In this document: positions 25,901 through 33,900 of the stretch, piece after piece | Position numbering within the stretch: position 1 is the first letter of the stretch | Layout of the letters: the number at the start of each line of letters is the position of its first letter | Assembly: GCA_034231615.1 (NCBI GenBank) | Contig: CM067311.1 | Coordinates: 21,146,173 to 21,210,172, forward strand | Direction: 5' to 3' | Source of the DNA: Meghimatium bilineatum | Lineage: Eukaryota; Mollusca; Gastropoda; Stylommatophora; Philomycidae | DNA length: 64,000 bases | The notes under the pieces: model-generated | Database searches by the model: none | What the model saw: the letters and a program-made list of their open reading frames with translations, nothing else | Told to the model about the DNA's origin: nothing | Translations under genes and position numbers: made by a program

Positions 25901-27866
25901 AGATATCGCATTGTGCTAGTTTTTTCTAAACTTTTCCCGGACAACGAAACTTATGGCATTGGTGTCTTTACCATATGATTGTTCAAGGAAAACCACGTCA
26001 CGAATGCCTTAGAGGGATTAACCACTGCTCCCGTATCTCAACACCAACTTGTCAGTCTGTCAAACCCTCCTTCTGTAGTTCCATGATGTACTCTTCTCAA
26101 TTTCTGCCCTGTCTATACACCAGAATATCATCGGCATATGACATCGTTCTGCCAACACCTGTGATTTGATTGCCAGCGATATGTACTGTGTATATATTGA
26201 AAAGTACAGGAGATAGAGGCGATCCCTGTGGCAGACCAGGGCTAATAACCGTTGGTGCAGATATCCAGCTACCACACTTAAGAACTACTATCCTGTGCAT
26301 CAGGGTGGCACCAACGCACCGCACGACAAAAGGATTTAATGCAAGATTTAACAGCTGGTCCATCAAGATATCCAAGGATAACCTATTGTACGCATCCTCA
26401 AGGTCTCTTGCGACTGCACATGTCTCCATGTGCGAATCGAACCCCTCAAAAACATCCTGCACAAATATGGCTGCATTCTGCCATGTCTTCTTTCCTGGGC
26501 GATACCCTCCTAACAATGTTGGTAAACATTTATTTCTTTCAAGATAACACGATACCTTCCTGGCCACAATTTTTTCCAAAAGCTTGCGTATCATATTCTG
26601 CATTGGTATTATTCTGAAGCTTTGTATCCTAGTGTGGTCCTTCCCCGGTTTGGGTAGTGGAACTAAATAGCTGTGCAACCAGTCTTCTTTCACTGTGCCC
26701 TTTAGAACGCTATTATTGAACATGACTGTCAACTCTCCAACTCCTCATCCGTTCGGACGGATGAGGATAATGTACTTCATTTCTGAAAATGAGACCAAAT
26801 CAATCTGTTGTTGACAATTACTTCCAGTTTGTGCTAGCTGGTATGCTATCTCATTTCCATTGATTTCTGAGTTTCCCATTAACCTGGAATCCATTGGAGA
26901 ATTACTTCTCTTGCTTGGTTGTTTAGTTGAGATAGTAGTGTTTTTAAGTCATTCATGTGGAATGTGTATCGGTTCTGGGGAGCTTACACTGCAGATTTGA
27001 CATCAGTCAGGATCACTATCCTTTCTTTATTTAGGCAGGATGGTTCCAGTAGAAAAAGAGTGGTGTCCTTTATAACTTCACACTCTATCTTGAAATTTGT
27101 AGAATAAACACTTGAGTCACATTATATTGATGAAATTATTTAAGGTATTTTCTTCTTCAATATTTTTTTCAATATGTTGCATTAGAAAATGTTTTAATAA
27201 AACAGACAATTGAATAAGGAACAGAGTGATATTATATTTTTAGTTAAAAATGGAATTTGTGTTAAGTGCTTACCCTGATAAGAGGCTCAAGAATAAACTG
27301 GTTAAACCCTCTCAGAGACCCTTCTGTCATTTCAGTAGTCCACTGTCGAGTCTTGGGATTGAAATAGTTCTCTCCCCACAGTCTTTTCATCAACTTCTCT
27401 TCCTTAATATTAAACTTGGAAGAATAGAGACGAGCAAATTGTCGTAAGTTGAATCCCCAACCATGTAGACCTGAACCAAATGCAACATTGCCTTTGGAAG
27501 GATCCATCTGAAAATACAAGAAGTCTTAGATTGCATATTTTGGATGAAAAGACAAAAGATGATATTAAGAAATCAAATTATAGTATTTATTCTTTTGTGA
27601 GCTCTTACTTGTGTTTGCATACATTTACATGCCTGTGCATGTTGTGTGGGTATCTTTCTTATATCTATGTATTGATCATGTTAGAAATATACTTGTGTGT
27701 TTGTTCCTGATATAATCGTATTTGTATGTAAACGTGCGCGTGCATGTGCGTGTGTGTTGCTGTGTATGTAGGCAACTATACACATGTATGTGTCTGTATT
27801 ACATTTATGCTTTGATATTTGTATGTACTTTCATATATATGTTTAGATATTTGTATGTAGATGTTC

Positions 27867-27927
<61 letters not shown>

Positions 27928-30900
27928 TATTGATATTTATTCAAATGGAATGTATATATACTTGTTTAGTTATGTGTTTGTATGTGGATGTGGAGGGAGC
28001 CGCGTTAGCGCAGTGGTTAGCACACTGGCATCGCATATGAGTGGTCTTTGCTTCATTCCCCAGTTGAGGCGGAAATGTTTTTCAGATCGCAATGGCTCCC
28101 AGGTTGACCCAGCCTTAAATGGGTACCAGATTAATCTGGGAAGTAAAGAATGCGAGGGAGAGGAGATTGCTACTGCCCTCATTTGCAGAGCCTCTGAAAT
28201 GTGAGATCGCTAACATCTCACACCCCTACGACATTAATAAATTCTATGGGTTACTTTACTTTTATGTGGATGTGTATATACTTTGATGTAAATCTATCCC
28301 ATATGCTATCAATTGCTATTCTTCCTTGTACATTTCTATGTTCTCTGTATCGATTTATAGCCCCTCCCCTTCCTGCGTACTAATTTCTTTTTGTTTACTA
28401 ATGGTTTGCCTCATATGGTCGAGGCCCGCTTCTTTCAACCTAGGACTGGAGTCCATATTGGTTATATCAGGGCGCTACTAATTTCTTTCTCTATCCATTC
28501 CCCTTTTATCTCCCGCCTGTCTACGCCACCCTGTCTTAGCATCGCTCATTGGTTCCCCCTTTCTTTGCAATTTTTCATCTTTTACTTTCTTCTTCCATTT
28601 CATCCTTTATGCCATGCCCATTTCTGTCTGTCAATATTGCACTAATTTTAGCACACATATTGAAAGCACTATTCTGCACCTCCTACAATACATGCGCTGG
28701 CATCGATACTGGGCAATGATTTCTGGTAAGGAAACCATTGTTCCAGTCATCTTGGTTATAAATTTAAATTAATTTTTTTTATGGTTATGTTTTCTTGACC
28801 ATTATTTGTTTCTTGATAAAGGTCCCAATAGGACTGACAAGTCGATAATTGTCTTTGTTCTATGTTTTATTGTTATTTATTATTATTTTATATTGATAGT
28901 TAGGTATTCATAGTAACCTGTTCACTTTATTTAGCATTTACCTCTTATAGTATTTAGAAATTTGTTCATTGTTCTTTAGTTAGTCAAAGATCATAGCACT
29001 AGTGGCGGCAATGAAAAGTTATTGATTTGCTTTTTGTCTTCTATAAAACACTCAGGTTTTGGACAAAGTGCAATTTTCATGTTATCTCATCATCTCAACA
29101 CCCCCCCCCCATATTCAAAAACCAAATTGCCATGCCATTTGCATTGGGTTCACAAGGTTGCTTGTTTGAAAGTTAGCCTCAGTGTCAGGTGTACAAATAC
29201 TTTTAGTAGTCCTTAAAGAAAACTATGTTTTGGAAAGAGCATGTCACCACAATAATAGTAAATTTTGTATTACAACAAAATGTGCTCACCATTATGTCTC
29301 CCATGGGAGAATCTTCCTCAGCATAGGTCCCAATCAGAGCATTTACATTTTCAACAACACTGCGAAGGCTGCAGTAAATTTCCTCTGGGCTAAGACCTTT
29401 TTCAAAGATGGCCCGATCCAATTTATTCATCATGAGCACAGGCTTAATGCGTTCACATAGAGCCTGGCGGAGAACAGTTTCTGTTTGAACACTCACACCT
29501 GTGTTAATGGAGAAAAATAAAGTTAGATCTCGCAGCAGTAGAATATTGTCAACATTATAATAAATTTTGGTTAATAGTACAAAAACACCAAGGACATTCT
29601 CTGACACTTTTGTTATTTATATTAATAGCAAAATCCTAGTTAAGATGTCATGATGTGGAGTTACTTAGACAGAATTTTACATTTTGTAATATGCATTTGC
29701 AACATCACATGTTTTAATATTAAAAAGGGTAAAGTTGATAGAATCTGTATGTATGTACTCTGGATATTGCATGGGTGCTAGGTTCCTATCTGTGTCTGAA
29801 ATGTCAGTAACTGAGTAAATGTACAACGGACCAGCAATGTTTTCAAATTATTATCAAACAGAGAATCATGGTACTAATTTTCAGCTGGGTAACTATGACT
29901 CTCAGATAATTTCCAGCTTTTTCTCACTGTTCTAAACTTTTTTCCAGTTGCTTTATTTAATGTCTGTCAACAAATTTAATTTCAGTATAAATGCTTTATA
30001 TTTGTAACAGGGTCTGTGTGCTATCTCATTGTGTTTATCTCAATATATTTGTTCAAATTTTCAAAATAAATCTTTGAGTGAATTTGTAAATATATCTATG
30101 CTTTTATATTAAAACTTATTTATTGAATGTTATTTGCTCAGTCATCACTTCAGGATTATTTAATATTATATTATGTGTTATCTAAAGTGAATAGCTAACA
30201 ACTGAAATGTGCAGACAATGCCTTGTGTATTTTCTATTGTATGACTTTGAATATTCCTGTAAGGGAGTCAGCCACCTGTATAAGTGGTCGCTCTGCAACT
30301 GGGCAGATGGGGCACCCATTTGTCCCGGCATAAAGTATTGTCAAAGGTAGCTGATATAAATGGATAGCAATGGAAAACTACCACATTATTCTCCCAAAAA
30401 GAAAGTCATGGCGACACACAGAAGTAGGCCTACAGTGCTTATTTTATGTATAATTTAGTGCAAGATTATCATTGCTGTCACTAGGCATATCTCATTCTTC
30501 AGAAACAATAGCTGTGGGTACAGTTTTATAATTTTTTTTATTTTAGCTCTTACCTATTAGGTCTAGGCCTACTTCCTATCCGATTTTCAACAATTCTCTA
30601 ATCTCCACTGACAAAATCAAAAACACAGTTGTTTACCGACACATCACTTGAAATAATATCTTAAATTTTAAAACTCAAAGAATAATAAAGCCAGATGTTT
30701 GCTAAATGTTTGATCTCTCTTACTAGTGGAACATGAAGTCATTTTGCTAATGTCAGGAAAGCTGAACATACCTTGTTCGAATTTTAATTTGAAATAAATG
30801 TCACACTTTGATGTCATGCACCATTCAGCCCAACATATCTGATAGCATGATTTCTGAGTATCTTGAACCCTCTATGGGATGGGACAATCAAACCAACTTC

Positions 30901-33900
30901 CAAAACTGCTTTTGTCATTTCTTTCTCCTGGCTTTTGTTGTTGCTTTGTTTATGTGCTGCTTCCATGTCAGTTTATCATCAAAAGTAACTCCGAGGTATG
31001 TGGGTTGTTTGTCTTCTTTCAAGAGCTCTCCATCTATTTTGATATGACCGGCTTTTTGTTTTGGTGAGAGGGTAAAAAGTGTAGTGCTGCACTTATCTGT
31101 GTTAATACTGAAGCACCATCTATTTGCCCATAAGGTTAGGGCATCGATAGCTCTTTGAATTTGTTTAGTGGCCACTGTCGCATGTTCTTCCGTGCACCAG
31201 ATCACCAGCATACATTGCCACTTTGATCCCATGTGGTAGTTCAGCAACTAGGTCATTGATGTAAACCAAGAAAAGTGTGGGTGACAGGACTACTCCCTGG
31301 GGGACTCCATGACGCAGTAGAACTTTCTTGCTCTTGCGACCATCTAATTGTACCCTGGCTCTTCTATTATGCAGGTATGCTTTTACCCATTTGTACATTC
31401 TTGAGCTAACCCTGCAATTTCGCAATTTCTTTAGGAGCCCTTCTTTCCAGACCTTATCAAATGCTTTTCTGAGGTCTATCCATACTGCTAGTACCAGTTT
31501 CTTATCTTGGAAGGCATCCTCAATCTCTTGGGAGAGGTAGGTTGCCTGATCTTCAGTAGAGTAGCACTGTCTGAAACCTGCTTGCTGTGATACCAGAAGG
31601 TTTTCACTTTCAAGGTACCACTGCATCCTAAGATTGATAATGCGTTCCATTGTTTTGCATAGACAGCCTGTGAGGCTGATGGGCCTGTAGTTGGAGACTG
31701 TGTTGCCATCTTTTCCTGATTTGAGGAGTGGTATCATTATTGCTTCTCTCCACGCCTGTGGTACATTACCCGTGGACCAGCTTGTGTTAAAGATCTGCAG
31801 TAGCTTTGCTCTTGCTGCAATTCCCAGGTTTCTAATCATTTCATTGGACACTCCATCAGCTCCAGGGGACTTTTTCATTTTCAATTTGGATATTGCATGC
31901 TCTAGTTCTCTCATTGTGATTGGTGCCTCCATGACTTCAGGTATAGGTTCGCCTTGTCCAATATTTTGCTGGTTCTCTCGAACCTCCTGTTGTTTGTCTG
32001 GGCTGACTTTGATGTTATTGTCTTCTGCAAAGGAATCTGCAAAGTAATCAGCTGCATGTTTACCTGTTAAAATGTTTCTATCTTTATAAAGCGTGATCCT
32101 GGTATTTCTCCCTGTACCTTCATCATTTAGTTGTTTTACAAGTTTCCATAATTTCCTAGTATCTCTTTCTAGGTTCAGCGACTCTGTTTTTTCTTTCCAG
32201 CTACTCCGTCTGGCTTGTAACTTGGCTCTTTGAAATTTAGCCTTTGTTTGCTGATATTTGTTGTGATGTTCTTGGCTAGGTCTGTTCTCAGCCTGCTGTC
32301 TAGATGTTTCCATCTCATTTTGCAGCTTTTCCAGTTCATCATTCCAGTAGGGTTTGTAGTTTTTGCGTGCCCCCCTGGGTATGGTTTTACTAGCAGCATG
32401 TAGTATACATCTATTAAATTCACTCAATGCTCTATTGATGTCTTTGTCCAAGTTCATGTCCTTAGCTAGAACAATGGTTAAATGCTGGTACATTTTCTAG
32501 TCTGCCCTCTTATAGTTCCACCTAGTGAGCATGACGCTGTCCTTGGTAAATTCATTGTGGATTTCCAGAAATACTGGTCTGTGGTCACTACCCCTAAGCT
32601 GCTTTCCAACGACATGTGTGATGTTCCATTCCAGGCCTGGTGAGTGGAATGCCAGATCTGGTGTAGAGGTGGTGTGCCATGCTCTCGAGTAGAAGGTTGG
32701 TGAGTCAGCTGGCTGGTTAATAAGGATGAGATTATTTTCATCCTGCCAGCTCTCAAGTTCCTCACCTCTCTTGTCGATATGATCGTAGCCCCAGCTCTGA
32801 GAGTGGCTGTTGAAGTCACCACACACCATAAGTCTCTCTTTGGAACTGTGCCTAGTGCCAATGGTTTATCATTTGGGCAGTAGTAGTTCAGGAGATGGAA
32901 TTCTGCACTGTCTGTTTTTAGGTGGAGCATCTGGTATTCTGCCCCTTCCATATATACTTCCAGCTGACATGCGCTGATATTGTTTTTAACAAGTGTCAGA
33001 ATTCCACCCTTTCGTCTGTCCTTTCGGTCAGACCGGTAGCACTGATAGCCTCTGATTTTGAAGGCTATGTCGCTGCTGAGGTGTGTTTCTTGGATACAGT
33101 ATATATTAACTTGTTCTTCACTGAGGACATTTTCAAGTTCAAATTTTTTGCTGTATCCATCTCTTTTACTGTTGACACCCTCAAGCATTCCAGTGCATTA
33201 TTTTTATTGGTCATTTGTTTGTTCGTTTGTTTGGCCAGTAGCTCTCTATTCCCTTGCTTCCTGGCTTCTCGGGGCAATTGAGAAGGACTTCCAGTAGCTG
33301 AGGCCTGTCCCTTTCGAGGTATAGGGCCTGGCACCATCCCTGCCTGATCATCTGCCACAGGGCAGGCACCATAGCTGTTTATAGATGCAGACATGTTTCC
33401 ATTGTGTTTTGTGTGTGACATCCTGATTATCTATGCGCCTTTTGGCTGGTTGCCTCCGTCTTCAGCACTCTGATTACTTGGGTCTGGACTGTTGTCCTGC
33501 TCGAGTAGGACTGCCCAACCAGTCTTAGTTTCCAACCCCTGATGGCTGAACTATACCCCATCACCACTTCAAGGTGCTGGCCTCGATGTGGTAATATTAT
33601 TCTAAACTCATTATACTTATCTTTGTACTCACCACTTACACAGTCTACCACAACCATTGCACCATCAACAATACGCAGTGCTGCTGTCACTTCTGGGGAA
33701 AAATCCACATGTCCTGGACTATCTACTAAGTTGATGAGAAAACCACTGCCCTCTGATCCATCTGGTCCAAGCTCTTTAAGATCTTGACTTCCAAGGTCAT
33801 AGTAGAGTGAGATAGCTCTGTTAAGTTTAACAAAATGTACATAATTTTAGTTATTCTCTTCCATATTAGTCACATTCTCTAGTACAATATATAAAAATTG

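Noticed and set aside
27722-28204. 160-codon frame with a Tyr-Ile repeat
   Set aside because: It is a translated TA microsatellite running into a SINE.
31328-32047. Plus-strand frames repeated identically at 54100-54753
   Set aside because: They recur only because LINE-A is duplicated; the minus strand encodes endonuclease and RT.
33190-33192. TGA after H-W-N-A in LINE-A as programmed recoding
   Set aside because: The sequence fits a simple one-base insertion, because the next frame continues E-G-V-N-S-K; no recoding signal is evident.
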